This document shows, piece after piece, positions 49,447-58,311 of a DNA stretch of 64,000 nt. The notes beneath the pieces are model-generated. The model worked only from the letters and a program-made list of their open reading frames with translations, was not told the origin of the DNA and ran no database searches. This DNA comes from Microbacterium schleiferi. GTDB taxonomy: Bacteria > Actinomycetota > Actinomycetes > Actinomycetales > Microbacteriaceae. A program made the position numbers and the translations under genes. The stretch's first letter is position 1. Every line of letters starts with the position of its first letter. The DNA is taken from positions 1 through 64,000 of the forward strand of contig NZ_JAJGNI010000013.1 in assembly GCF_020781975.1 (NCBI RefSeq), given 5' to 3'.

Positions 49447-50343
49447 GTGACAGATCACGGCGTTCCCGCTTCGCTGCCTGGATGGCATTCCGTCTACTCG
49501 GGCAAGGTCCGTGACCTCTACCGCCCTGACGACCAGACCGATCCCCGAATGCTGGTTGTCGCGAGCGACCGCGTCAGCGCTTTCGACCATGTGCTTGAGC
49601 CGAGCATCCCCGGCAAGGGGACGTTGCTGACCACGCTGAGCCTCTGGTGGTTCAAGCAACTCGCGGGAGCCGACGGCGGCGCGCCGGTTCCGAATCATCT
49701 CGCGGGCGATCAGGGAGAAGTTCCGGATGCCGTGCGCGGCAGGGCGATGCTCGTGCACCGCCTCGAGATGCTCCCCGTCGAATGCGTCGTTCGCGGCTAC
49801 CTCACCGGCTCCGGCTGGGCGGAGTACACCGAGAGCGGGACAGTGTGCGGCATCCCACTGCCCGACGGCCTCAGCAATGGCGACCGACTTCCCGAACCCC
49901 TGTTCACCCCCGCCTACAAGGCGCCGCTCGGCGAGCACGACGAGAACATCACGTTCGATCAGACCGTCGAACTCGTCGGCGCCGACCGTGCGGCACAGCT
50001 GCGCGACCTGTCGCTGGAGACCTACCGCCGCGCCGCCGACACCGCCGCCGCGCGCGGACTGATCCTCGCTGACACGAAGTTCGAGTTCGGCATCCGCGAG
50101 GGCGAGATCACGCTGGCCGACGAGGTACTGACGAGCGATTCATCCCGGTACTGGGATGCCGAAACCTGGCGTACCGGAACGACCCCCGCCGAGCGCATGG
50201 CGAGCTTCGACAAGCAGATCGTGCGCGACTGGCTCGCTGCAGCCTGGGACAAGACCGGCACGCCCCCCGAGCTGCCGGCCGAGGTCGTCGAGCGGACTGC
50301 CGAGAAGTACCGCGAGCTCATCGACCGTCTGACACTCGCCTGA
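49447..50343 (+). CDS. purC: phosphoribosylaminoimidazole-succinocarboxamide synthase
   Basis: The 298-residue SAICAR synthetase joins CAIR and aspartate. Conserved are YSGKVRDLY, VASDRVSAFDHVL, RGYLTGSGW, TPAYKAP and ILADTKFEFG, with LTSDSSRYW near the end. It is longer than the Escherichia enzyme (237), as in other actinobacteria and yeast-type enzymes. The GTG is preceded by GACAAT at six bases. It converges on cebR, which begins the oppositely oriented cellobiose operon. Confidence 0.95.
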   Translation: MTDHGVPASLPGWHSVYSGKVRDLYRPDDQTDPRMLVVASDRVSAFDHVLEPSIPGKGTLLTTLSLWWFKQLAGADGGAPVPNHLAGDQGEVPDAVRGRAMLVHRLEMLPVECVVRGYLTGSGWAEYTESGTVCGIPLPDGLSNGDRLPEPLFTPAYKAPLGEHDENITFDQTVELVGADRAAQLRDLSLETYRRAADTAAARGLILADTKFEFGIREGEITLADEVLTSDSSRYWDAETWRTGTTPAERMASFDKQIVRDWLAAAWDKTGTPPELPAEVVERTAEKYRELIDRLTLA

Positions 50344-50368
50344 CCCGGTCGCGGCTCCGACGCTGGGG

Positions 50369-51412
50369 CTAAGAGCTTTCGCGAACGATCAGTTTCGTTT
50401 CGAGGATCGTCGCGTGCGGCGGCGTGCCCCCGGCGAGCAGGTCGAGCAGCACACTCACCATGTGTTCTCCCTGCTCGAACGACGGCTGACGAATCGTCGT
50501 GAGCGGCGGGTCCACGGTCTCGGCTACCGGTGAGTCGTCGAAGCCGATGATCGCGACATCCGCCGGCACCTTCAGCCCCGCGCCGGCGAGCACCGAGATT
50601 GCACCCTGGGCCATGAGGTCACTCGCGATGAACAGCGCGCGCGGTGCGGGCCCGGCGCTCAGGATGCGGCGCATCGCGCTCGCGCCACCGTCGGTGGTGA
50701 ACCCGCCGTCGGCGTGCGCACCCTCCGGAAGGCCGGCCTCCGCGAGCGCTCGCCGGTATCCGGCGAGGCGGTCCACACCGCCGGGCATCGTGAGAGGGCC
50801 GGTGATCGTGCCGATGTCGGTGTATCCCCGCTCGATGAGGTACCGGGTGGCGTCGTATCCGGCCCGGACGTTGTCGACATCCACGTAGTAGTCAGTGGCA
50901 CGCTCACGCACCGGGCGGCCACCATAGACGACGGGCACGGCGGCTGCGATGCGATCGATGAACGTGTCGCTCGTGTGGTGGGATGCGATCAGGGCGCCGT
51001 CGACGCTTCCCGACCGCAGGTAGCTCGTCGTCTTGTCGCCCGGGTCGTCGCTCGCGATGAAGAGGTTCAGCACGTAGTCGGACGAGCGCAGCCCCGCGTT
51101 GATCCCCGAGACGATGGCCGCGAAGAACGGGTCCCCGAAGAAGCGGGTCGTGTCTTCGGGCACGACCAGTGCCAGCGCACGCGTCTGCCTGCTCGCGAGC
51201 GACCGGGCGGCGCGGTTGGGCACATAGTTCAACTCGGCGATCGCGCGGTTGACGGCATCCAGCGCCGCGGGGCTCACGGCAGTCGAGCCATTCACAACGC
51301 GCGAGACCGTCGATCGCGACACACCGGCGGCCGCAGCTACCTCTTCGATCGTCACAGCACCGCGATACGGAGTAGCCCGCACAAGCTCTTCGCCCACGAC
51401 GGCCTCGCTCAT
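50369..51412 (-). CDS. cebR: LacI-family repressor of the cellobiose operon (CebR)
   Basis: The 347-residue repressor has an N-terminal LacI helix-turn-helix (TIEEVAAAAGVSRSTVSRVVNGSTAVSP) with the hinge helix and a periplasmic-binding-like sugar domain (VVPEDTTRFFGDPFFA onward). It ends a ceb operon, and the operators before cebE match the CebR palindrome TGGGAGCGCTCCCA known from Streptomyces, so cellobiose-type sugars are the likely inducers. Usually cebR precedes cebEFG; here it is last in the operon. The ATG follows GGTGGAACG; a GTG five codons upstream is an alternative. Confidence 0.88.
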   Translation of the reverse strand: MSEAVVGEELVRATPYRGAVTIEEVAAAAGVSRSTVSRVVNGSTAVSPAALDAVNRAIAELNYVPNRAARSLASRQTRALALVVPEDTTRFFGDPFFAAIVSGINAGLRSSDYVLNLFIASDDPGDKTTSYLRSGSVDGALIASHHTSDTFIDRIAAAVPVVYGGRPVRERATDYYVDVDNVRAGYDATRYLIERGYTDIGTITGPLTMPGGVDRLAGYRRALAEAGLPEGAHADGGFTTDGGASAMRRILSAGPAPRALFIASDLMAQGAISVLAGAGLKVPADVAIIGFDDSPVAETVDPPLTTIRQPSFEQGEHMVSVLLDLLAGGTPPHATILETKLIVRESS

Positions 51413-51458
51413 CGTTCCACCGTCCACGTGGGTATCCTCCCTCGACGGGGCGCTTCGC

Positions 51459-52943
51459 CTAGGGCGATTCGGGGAGCGCCCGCGATGCGATGATCTCGCG
51501 GTACCGGGCACCGCTGTCTTTGACGACCCGCTCTTGCGTGTCGTACTCGACTCGTACGATACCGAACCGCTTCTCGTATCCCCACGCCCACTCGTAGTTG
51601 TCCATGAGCGACCAGTAGAAATACCCGCGCACGTCGACGCCGGCAGCCGCGGCGTCGAGGATCGCCGCGAGGTGGTTCTCGAGGAAGGCGGTGCGGGCCG
51701 CATCATGCACGTGCGGGACGCCGTTCTCTTCCACGCGGACGTCGTCGAAGGCCGCTCCGTTCTCGGTGACATACAGCGTGACACCCGCGGGCTCGGCGTA
51801 CTCGTCCCACACCCGCCGCAGGAGCGTTGTCAGTCCCGAGGGCTGAATTTCCCAGTTCATAGCCGTGCGAGGCAGGCCCCGATCGTGCCAGAAGATGTCC
51901 TCGTGCGAGGGGAACGGCGATGCCGTCTCGCGTTCGGTGGGCGCCTCGCCGCCGCCGGGACTGACCACGGGAGGAGTGCCGCCGACGAGTTCGCCGTGAT
52001 AGTAGTTCACCCCGAGGCTGTCGATCGGTGTCGAGATCACGGCGAGGTCGGCATCCGAGACAGCCCCCTCCCACTCAGCTACCGCGGCCCCGTCGACGGC
52101 ACGGATGTCTTCGACGATGTCGGCCGGGTACGAACCGCGGAAGATCGGGTCGAGGAACCACCGGTTGAACTGGCCGTCGATCCGACGGGCGGCGTCGAGG
52201 TCGGCTGGTGCGTCGGTGACGGGCTCGGCAACGGTGAGGTTCAGCGTGATCCCGAGGTTCAGCGACTCATCGCGCGCGCGCAATTCCCGCACGACCTGGC
52301 CGTGACCGAGCAGCAGGTGGTGCGAGGCGAGCATCCCTTCGGCGATGCTGAATCGACCGGGGGCATGGATGCCGGCGGTGTAGCTGAGGAACGACGAGCA
52401 CCACGGCTCGTTCAGGGTGGTCCAGACCTTGACGCGGTCGCCGAGCGCATCGTGCACGTCAAGCGCGTACTCGGTGAACAGGTCAGCGGTCTCGCGCGCG
52501 GCCCAACCGCCACGCTCCTGCAACGCCTGCGGCAGGTCCCAGTGGTAGAGCGTGAGCCACGGCAGGATGTCGGCATCCAGCAGCTCGTCGACCAGGCGCT
52601 TGTAGAAGTCGAGCCCCGCGGGGTTGATCGCGCCGCCGTCGGGGCGGATCCGCGACCACGAGGTCGAGAAGCGGTACGTCTGCAGCCCGAGGTCGCGCAT
52701 CAGCGCGACATCCTCGCGATACCGGTGATAGTGGTCGCACGCGACGTCGCCGTTGTCGGCGTTGATCACCGCTCCCGGGACGCGGCTGAAGGCATCCCAG
52801 ATCGAATCGCGTCGCCCGTCTTCGTGGGCAGCGCCCTCGATTTGATAGGCCGCGGTCGCTGCACCGAACAGGAAGTTGGTCGGGAACGGGCGCGCCGACG
52901 CGGATGCCGTAGCCACGGCTTCGGTCGAGAAATCAGTGGTCAT
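51459..52943 (-). CDS. bglC: GH1 beta-glucosidase
   Basis: The 494-residue family 1 glycosidase has the retaining acid/base Glu in TLNEPW and the nucleophile Glu in LYVTENG, plus the substrate-binding FLFGAATAAYQIEGAA at the start and WSLMDNYEWAWGYEKRFG near the end. Without a signal peptide, it acts in the cytosol and splits cellobiose taken in by CebEFG into glucose. It lies one base after cebG and 46 bases before cebR. In Streptomyces this position is filled by bglC. Confidence 0.93.
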   Translation of the reverse strand: MTTDFSTEAVATASASARPFPTNFLFGAATAAYQIEGAAHEDGRRDSIWDAFSRVPGAVINADNGDVACDHYHRYREDVALMRDLGLQTYRFSTSWSRIRPDGGAINPAGLDFYKRLVDELLDADILPWLTLYHWDLPQALQERGGWAARETADLFTEYALDVHDALGDRVKVWTTLNEPWCSSFLSYTAGIHAPGRFSIAEGMLASHHLLLGHGQVVRELRARDESLNLGITLNLTVAEPVTDAPADLDAARRIDGQFNRWFLDPIFRGSYPADIVEDIRAVDGAAVAEWEGAVSDADLAVISTPIDSLGVNYYHGELVGGTPPVVSPGGGEAPTERETASPFPSHEDIFWHDRGLPRTAMNWEIQPSGLTTLLRRVWDEYAEPAGVTLYVTENGAAFDDVRVEENGVPHVHDAARTAFLENHLAAILDAAAAGVDVRGYFYWSLMDNYEWAWGYEKRFGIVRVEYDTQERVVKDSGARYREIIASRALPESP

Positions 52944-52944
52944 T

Positions 52945-53853
52945 TCAGCCTTTCACTGCTCCTGCCATGATGCCGCTCACGAGTTGCTTGCCCGCGAAAA
53001 CAAAGAGAATCAGGAGCGGAATCGTAGCGAGGATCACTCCGGCGAGAACGATCGAGTAGTCGACGAAGTAGTTGGACTGCAAGAGCGAGAGCGCGACGGG
53101 AAGGGTCGGGTTCTGCCGGTCGAGCACGATGAACGGCCAGAAGAAGTTGTTCCAGGCCGTCACGAACGTGAACAGTCCGAGCATCGCGGCGGCGGGACGG
53201 GCCGCCGGGATGCCGATGGTCCAGAACGTGCGGAACGAGCTGGCACCGTCGACACGGGCGGCCTCGATCAGCTCATCGGGCACCGCCTGCTGCAGGTACT
53301 GCGTCATCCAGAACACCCCGAACGCCGTCACGAGCGCGGGAATGATGATCGCGCCGATCTGGCCGGTCCATCCGAGGTCGGCGAACAGGATGTACAGCGG
53401 CACGACACCGAGCTGCGTGGGAACTGCCATGGTCGCGATCACGAAGACCAGCAGCCAGCGGCTTCCCGCGAAACGCAGCTTCGCAAAGGCCCACCCGGCG
53501 AGTGTCGAGAAGAACACCACGGATGCCGCGATGACCACCGAGCTCCAGATGCTGTTCCACAGGGCCAGCCAGAAGTTCACCGCGGGGTTGGACACCACGG
53601 CAGCGGCGTTCGCAAAGAAGTTGCCGCCGGGAATCCACGACATGTTGGGGTCTCGGATGGTGCTCGAATCCCCCGAGCCGATGAGGATCGACCAGTAGTA
53701 GGGGAAGAAGCATCCGAGCAGGAAGACGCCCAGCACGGCGTAGGTAACCCAGCCGGGACGCTGACCGCGGATCCCGCGGCGGCGGCGCGGTTTGCGCTCC
53801 TCGGGCGGGAATTCGTCCCGCGGGGCTACCGGGATCGGCTCGACGGCGGTCAT
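52945..53853 (-). CDS. cebG: cellobiose ABC permease CebG (MalG-like)
   Basis: The 302-residue inner-membrane permease has six membrane helices and the MalG-type EAA loop EAARVDGASSFRTFWTIGIPAARPA. The N-terminus is long and charged (about 38 residues) before the first helix. AAGGAGG precedes the ATG at six or seven bases, and the ATG overlaps the cebF stop by four bases. With CebF it forms the channel of the cellobiose importer. No ATPase is encoded here; MsiK-type ATPases shared between sugar importers are known from Streptomyces. Confidence 0.92.
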   Translation of the reverse strand: MTAVEPIPVAPRDEFPPEERKPRRRRGIRGQRPGWVTYAVLGVFLLGCFFPYYWSILIGSGDSSTIRDPNMSWIPGGNFFANAAAVVSNPAVNFWLALWNSIWSSVVIAASVVFFSTLAGWAFAKLRFAGSRWLLVFVIATMAVPTQLGVVPLYILFADLGWTGQIGAIIIPALVTAFGVFWMTQYLQQAVPDELIEAARVDGASSFRTFWTIGIPAARPAAAMLGLFTFVTAWNNFFWPFIVLDRQNPTLPVALSLLQSNYFVDYSIVLAGVILATIPLLILFVFAGKQLVSGIMAGAVKG

Positions 53854-54950
53854 CGCACGTCCTCCTTGGGTGTCGATGCTGCCTCGGATGACCGGGCTGC
53901 GGCGGATTCGGCCGCGAGCCGTTCGCGGGCAGCGCGGCTCTGTTCCCGGCGCTGTCGGCGCGTCAGCTCGCCGCGGCTGCCTTCGGTGCGCACGACGCTC
54001 TGGGTGACCAGCAGATTGATGACACCGATCACGAGGATGATGATGAACAAGATCCAGGCAAGAGCTGCCGCACGACCGAAGTTCCACTCACCCCAGCCGA
54101 TGTTGTAAAGCCAGAGGGTGATCGTCAGCCACTGCGAGTTCGCACCGCCGGTGCCGTACTGGTCGTACATGCGCGGCTCGTCGAAGATCTGCAGGCCACC
54201 GATCGTCGAGGTGATGATGACGAAGATCAGGGTCGGTCGCAGGCTCGGCACCGTGATGGAGAAGAACTGACGGATGCGTCCGGCACCGTCCACGGTCGCC
54301 GCTTCGTAGTAGTCCCGCGGGATCGCCTGCATCGCGGCGAGCAGGATCAGGGTGTTGTACCCGGTCCAGCGGAAGTTAACCATTGTGGCGATTGCGATGT
54401 GGCTGGCGAAGGCATCCGAGTGCCACGGCACCGCCGGGATACCGATCGAGGCGAGGAAGTTGTTCACCAGGCCGTACTGGTCGGCGAACATGTTGCTGAA
54501 GATGAGGGCCACCGCGACCGGGGCCATGACGTAGGGGACGAGAACGCCCATGCGCCAGAACGTCTTGGCGCGGATGTTCTGGTCGAGCATCGCCGCGATG
54601 AAGATCGCGATGATCAGCTGCGGCACGCTCGAGAGCAAGAAGATGCTGAAGGTGTTGCGCAGAGCAATCCAGAACTTGGGGTTCGAGAGAACCCACGTGT
54701 ACTGCTCGAAGCCGATGAACTCGCCGGAGTTGCGGACCAGATCCCAGTCCATGAACGAGATCACTGCCGTGTAGGCGATCGGGAAGAGTCCGACCACGAA
54801 GAAGAGGATGAAGAACGGCGAGATGTAGAGGTAGGGCGAGAGCTTCAGGTCCCACCGGCTGAGGCGGTGCCCGAAACCGATGCGGCGCGGGGGCCGGTCG
54901 GGGTTCTTCGCCGGGGCGTCAGATGCCGGGCGAGCGAGTGTGCTGGTCAC
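53850..54950 (-). CDS. cebF: cellobiose ABC permease CebF (MalF-like)
   Basis: The 366-residue permease has about six membrane helices and the EAA motif YYEAATVDGAGRIRQFFSITVPSLRP. The C-terminal 45 residues are a charged tail (RRQRREQSRAARERLAAESAAA) longer than usual, perhaps cytoplasmic. The GTG start follows CAGGAAGCTCTC. It overlaps cebG by four bases and follows cebE by 72 bases. The call rests on position in the ceb operon and the family of sugar permeases; the sugar assignment comes from the CebR operators and the beta-glucosidase. Confidence 0.92.
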   Translation of the reverse strand: MTSTLARPASDAPAKNPDRPPRRIGFGHRLSRWDLKLSPYLYISPFFILFFVVGLFPIAYTAVISFMDWDLVRNSGEFIGFEQYTWVLSNPKFWIALRNTFSIFLLSSVPQLIIAIFIAAMLDQNIRAKTFWRMGVLVPYVMAPVAVALIFSNMFADQYGLVNNFLASIGIPAVPWHSDAFASHIAIATMVNFRWTGYNTLILLAAMQAIPRDYYEAATVDGAGRIRQFFSITVPSLRPTLIFVIITSTIGGLQIFDEPRMYDQYGTGGANSQWLTITLWLYNIGWGEWNFGRAAALAWILFIIILVIGVINLLVTQSVVRTEGSRGELTRRQRREQSRAARERLAAESAAARSSEAASTPKEDVR

Positions 54951-55022
54951 GAGAGCTTCCTGAGATCGAGGGGGAGGTGCCGCGGACCCGGCGGAAGGGC
55001 GCCGGGTCCGCGGCGGGGTTTA

Positions 55023-56303
55023 TCAGCCGATCAGGTCGACTTCAGACACCCACTGGTCCCACGACTGCTGCGGGTTCTGCGTGCCGTCTTCGACACGGGT
55101 CAGCGCCTGCTGCATGGCGTCGTTGATCTGGAAGTAGTACTGGCCCTTGAACGGCACGACGTCAACGGCGTTGGCGCGATCGGTGAAGATCGAACCGACG
55201 GGCGCGTTGTTGAAGTACTCGTTGGTGGAGTCCAGCAGGATCGGGTCGGCGAGAGCCTCGACCTGGCTGGGGAAGGTGCCGGCGTTCTCGAACGCCTTGA
55301 TCTGCTGCGCCGGAGCGGTCAGCCAGTCGGCCAGCTGCTGAGCTGCGGCGACGTTTGCACCGTTGGCGGGAACGGTCAGGTACGAACCGCCCCAGTTGCC
55401 ACCGCCGCCCGGGAAGACGTTGGCAACGTTCCAGGTGGTGACGTCAGGCGCGTTGCCCGAGATGACACCGAGCATCCAGCCGGGGCAGAGCATCGTGGCG
55501 TAGTCGCCGTTGGCGAGCCCTGCGAACCAGTCGTCGCCCCACTGCTGCAGGTGAGCGGACTGCGTCGAGCTGGCGTCGAGGACGGCGTTGTAGATGTCCT
55601 GGACCTCGGGGTTGGTGGTGGCGATGATCTCGCCGGTCTCCGGGTCTTCGTAGGCTGCCTCGACCTGGTTGATCATGCCCTGGTAGGTGGCGCCGGCCGA
55701 GTCGAACCAGGCCTTGCCGGTCGCGTCGACGTACTGCTGACCGACCGTGAAGTAGGTGTCCCAGTCGCCCGTGAGGAGCTCAGCGACGGCATCCGGGTCC
55801 GTCGGCATGCCGGCGGCTTCGAGCAGGTCGGTGCGGTAGCAGACCGCCTCGGGCCCGATGTCGGTGCCGTAACCGATGAGTGCGCCGTTGGGGTCGGTCG
55901 CCATCTCGACCTTCCAGTCGAGCCAGCGGCTCTCGAGGTCGGCGGGAACCGGCGCGAGCAGGTCGGAGTACTCCATGACCTCGGGCAGCCAGTCGACCTC
56001 GATCGCCTCGATGTCGGCGAGGCCGGTGTTGCCGAGCTTCTGGAAGTAGTTCGCGCGAGCGTCGTTCGACGTGGCGGCGATGTTGTGGACGATCGTGACG
56101 TTCGGGTTCTCGTCCATGTACTCCTGCAGGAGCTCATCGGTGTACCCGAAGTCGTTGAAGGTCGAGATGGTGAGGGTGATCGGCTCGTCGGGGTTGACGG
56201 TTTCCGATCCCCCGCCGCTGCCCGAGCAGCCGGCGAGGACGAGCGCGGAGGCGCCGAAAGCGGCGGCGACGATCGCGCTCCGACGGAAGGCACGTGATGA
56301 CAC
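55023..56303 (-). CDS. cebE: cellobiose-binding lipoprotein CebE
   Basis: The 426-residue extracellular sugar-binding lipoprotein starts with a basic, hydrophobic signal ending in the lipobox LAGC (Cys26) and a Ser/Gly linker. It is a family 1 solute-binding protein (NPDEPITLTISTFNDFGYTDELL, then many aromatic residues such as QWGDDWF). AAAGGAG with a five-base gap decides the GTG; another GTG two codons upstream overlaps that site. It is the first gene of the ceb operon, behind a promoter flanked by three CebR operators. Confidence 0.93.
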   Translation of the reverse strand: MSSRAFRRSAIVAAAFGASALVLAGCSGSGGGSETVNPDEPITLTISTFNDFGYTDELLQEYMDENPNVTIVHNIAATSNDARANYFQKLGNTGLADIEAIEVDWLPEVMEYSDLLAPVPADLESRWLDWKVEMATDPNGALIGYGTDIGPEAVCYRTDLLEAAGMPTDPDAVAELLTGDWDTYFTVGQQYVDATGKAWFDSAGATYQGMINQVEAAYEDPETGEIIATTNPEVQDIYNAVLDASSTQSAHLQQWGDDWFAGLANGDYATMLCPGWMLGVISGNAPDVTTWNVANVFPGGGGNWGGSYLTVPANGANVAAAQQLADWLTAPAQQIKAFENAGTFPSQVEALADPILLDSTNEYFNNAPVGSIFTDRANAVDVVPFKGQYYFQINDAMQQALTRVEDGTQNPQQSWDQWVSEVDLIG

Positions 56304-56388
56304 AGTCACTCCTTTGTGTGATGGATGCCGGACGGGCACCCGTTGGCTTGTGCCTGGGTACCGAGGGAGGGCGGGACCCTGGCCATCG

Positions 56389-56456
56389 TGGGAACGCTCC
56401 CACGACTGCGGAACACGGTACGGGAGCGCTCCCACGAGGTCAAGGGAGCGCTCCCA
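56389..56456 (-). promoter_or_regulatory. ceb promoter with three CebR operators
   Basis: Operator copies lie at 56389-56402 (TGGGAACGCTCCCA), 56421-56434 (CGGGAGCGCTCCCA) and 56443-56456 (AGGGAGCGCTCCCA), each one base off the TGGGAGCGCTCCCA palindrome. On the minus strand -35 TTGACC (56438-56443) and -10 TACCGT (56415-56420) have a 17-bp spacer that is filled by the middle operator. The outer copies lie just upstream of -35 and just past the start of transcription, so repression should be tight. Confidence 0.9.
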
Positions 56457-56512
56457 AATGATCGGGTAACGGTTTGATCACGGCGCGTCAGCGCGGCATC
56501 CAGGCGCCTCGG

Positions 56513-56518
56513 TAGACT
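56513..56518 (+). promoter_or_regulatory. -10 element of purS-purQ
   Basis: TAGACT stands 35 bases before the purS ATG, leaving a leader with GGAG before the start; unlike most genes here the transcript is leadered. Confidence 0.4.
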
Positions 56519-56553
56519 GAGAGCGCCCCCTCCCTCGACATCCGGAGCGCCCC

Positions 56554-56802
56554 ATGCCGACCATCGTCGTCGACGTCATGCCCAAGGCCGAGCTGCTCGA
56601 CCCCCAGGGGAAGGCCGTCGCCGGCGCCCTGAACCGGCTCGGAATCGACGGGTTCGCCGGTGTGCGCATCGGCAAGCGCTTCGAGTTGACGGTCGAGGGC
56701 GAGGTCGACGACGCTCTCCTCGAGTCCGCTCAGCGAATCGCCGACGAGATCCTCTCGAACTCCGTGATCGAGGATGTCGTCGGGATCGAGGTCATCGAGT
56801 GA
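56554..56802 (+). CDS. purS: phosphoribosylformylglycinamidine synthase subunit PurS
   Basis: The 82-residue PurS bridges PurL and PurQ in the multi-subunit FGAM synthase. The pattern [26 protein letters not shown] and the C-terminal [17 protein letters not shown] are family hallmarks. GGAG precedes the ATG. The stop overlaps the purQ start (GTGA). It lies upstream of the cebE promoter, in the opposite direction. Confidence 0.93.
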   Translation: MPTIVVDVMPKAELLDPQGKAVAGALNRLGIDGFAGVRIGKRFELTVEGEVDDALLESAQRIADEILSNSVIEDVVGIEVIE

Positions 56803-57506
56803 CCGTTCGCATCGGGGTCATCACGTTCCCCGGTTCGCTCGACGATCGCGACGCTCAGCGCGCCATCCGTGTCGCCGGCGGCGAGCCCGTTGCGCTCTGG
56901 CACGGCGACCACGACCTCGCGGGCGTCGATGCCCTCGTGCTTCCCGGCGGCTTCAGCTACGGCGACTATCTGCGTGCCGGCGCTATCGCGGCCCACGCGC
57001 CGATCATGCGCGAGGTCGCGGATGCCGCGGCGACGGGGATGCCGATCCTCGGCATCTGCAACGGTTTCCAGATGCTCGTCGAGGCTCACCTGCTTCCTGG
57101 CGGCCTGATCCGCAACGCGCACCAGCAGTTCATCCGTCGCGATCAGCGGCTGCGCGTCGAGAACGCCGACACCGCATGGACGAGCGGCTTCGAGGCGGGC
57201 CAAGAGATCGTCATCCCGCTCAAGAACGCTGACGGCGGCTACATTTGCTCGACCGAAACCCTCGAACGCATCGAGGGCGAAGGCCTGGTCGCGTTCCGCT
57301 ACCTCGGGGTCAACCCGAACGGCTCTCTCGACGATATCGCCGGGCTCACGAACGAGCGCGGCAACGTGGTGGGCCTGATGCCGCATCCTGAACACGCCGT
57401 CGAGCCCGGCTTCGGCCCCGACACCCGCGCGGCGATGCGTTCGGGCACCGACGGCCTCACGTTCTTCACCTCGGCGATCTCGGCAGTCGTCAACGCCGCG
57501 GCCTGA
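56799..57506 (+). CDS. purQ: phosphoribosylformylglycinamidine synthase subunit PurQ
   Basis: The 235-residue glutaminase subunit delivers ammonia to PurL. It has the nucleophile Cys87 in GICNGFQ and the His/Glu of PHPEHAVEP, with [15 protein letters not shown] at 48. The GTG overlaps the purS stop by four bases. purL, which usually follows, is not in the window; three 59-base repeats and a DUF1761 gene take that position. Confidence 0.94.
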   Translation: MTVRIGVITFPGSLDDRDAQRAIRVAGGEPVALWHGDHDLAGVDALVLPGGFSYGDYLRAGAIAAHAPIMREVADAAATGMPILGICNGFQMLVEAHLLPGGLIRNAHQQFIRRDQRLRVENADTAWTSGFEAGQEIVIPLKNADGGYICSTETLERIEGEGLVAFRYLGVNPNGSLDDIAGLTNERGNVVGLMPHPEHAVEPGFGPDTRAAMRSGTDGLTFFTSAISAVVNAAA

Positions 57507-57523
57507 GCTCGGTCCGTCGGAGC

Positions 57524-57764
57524 TTCAGTCGCGCCTTCCTGCGGCTCCCACACCGGGCAACTCGCACAACGACGCGACCGAAACTGGAGGTCCATCGTTC
57601 AGTCGCGTCATGCTGCGGGTCGAGCACCGTAGGACCCACACATCGGCGCTACCGAATCGCGCCGGACTGCGCGCCTGAATCGTGCTGGACCGCGCGCCCC
57701 ACTAGTTCAGTCGCGTCATCCTGCGGGTTCGCACCCGCGCAACTCACATCTCGGCGCGACTGAA
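57524..57764. repeat. three 59-bp units with inverted ends
   Basis: Units at 57524-57582, 57598-57656 and 57706-57764 are each 59 bases. All begin TTCAGTCGCG and end with CGCGACTGAA or near variants (CGCGACCGAA, CGCTACCGAA), so each can fold on itself, and share an inner CTGCGG. Spacers are 15 and 49 bases. The region is the 283-base gap between convergent purQ and DUF1761 genes and is not coding. It may be a miniature mobile or REP-like element. Confidence 0.85.
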
Positions 57765-57789
57765 GGAGGGTACTCACATCGCTGGCACC

Positions 57790-58221
57790 TCAGACGGTTC
57801 CCGCGGGCGGCCAGACGCCGATGATGAGCGCCATCACGAGAACCGTGACCAGCTCGTGCGCGATGTTGAGCACCGTCAGCGAGGTGGGGCGCCCCTCGAA
57901 GGCATCGTGCGTGATGAAGCGCGCGGCGGTGAAGCCTGCCCACAGCACGGCGCCGGTCCCGACCGCGGTCAGCAGGAAGCTGCCGCCGAAGGCGTGCCAC
58001 ACCACGACAGTCGCGGCAGCGAGCACCCAGGCCGACACGAAGCTCACGATGACGGTCACGATGATCGCGAGCGTCGCGCTGGATCCGGGGCGATTCATGT
58101 CGACGTTCGCGAGCTTCGCCCACCGCACCCCGAAGACCTTCGGCGTGTACCAGATCGACCCGACGATCATCGTCGACAGGGTCGCCAGGATGACTGCCCA
58201 GTAGTTGATCGCCAGTTCCAT
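57790..58221 (-). CDS. DUF1761 family membrane protein
   Basis: The 143-residue protein has four hydrophobic segments and the family start NYWAVILATLSTMIVGSIWYTPKVFG, with ITHDAFEGRPTSL near the end. DUF1761 members are small membrane proteins of unknown function. GAAGGAGCAGGG precedes the ATG. It is divergent from the hydroxyacid dehydrogenase gene. Confidence 0.82.
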   Translation of the reverse strand: MELAINYWAVILATLSTMIVGSIWYTPKVFGVRWAKLANVDMNRPGSSATLAIIVTVIVSFVSAWVLAAATVVVWHAFGGSFLLTAVGTGAVLWAGFTAARFITHDAFEGRPTSLTVLNIAHELVTVLVMALIIGVWPPAGTV

Positions 58222-58247
58222 CCCTGCTCCTTCGCCGTGCACGAGAA

Positions 58248-58284
58248 CGGATGCCGCATGCTGACGCGAGCGTATCGGCATCCG
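58248..58284. promoter_or_regulatory. 9-bp inverted repeat in the divergent region
   Basis: CGGATGCCG at 58248-58256 and CGGCATCCG at 58276-58284 lie between the divergent DUF1761 and hydroxyacid dehydrogenase genes. It uses the abundant GGATGCCG word and may be an operator or simply that word occurring in both orientations. Confidence 0.3.
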
Positions 58285-58299
58285 TACCGCGGCGATAGG

Positions 58300-58311
58300 T
58301 AGCGTGAAGGG
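58300..58311 (+). promoter_or_regulatory. leaderless -10 element of the hydroxyacid dehydrogenase gene
   Basis: TAGCGT, six bases, GTG; no strong Shine-Dalgarno sequence. Confidence 0.5.
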
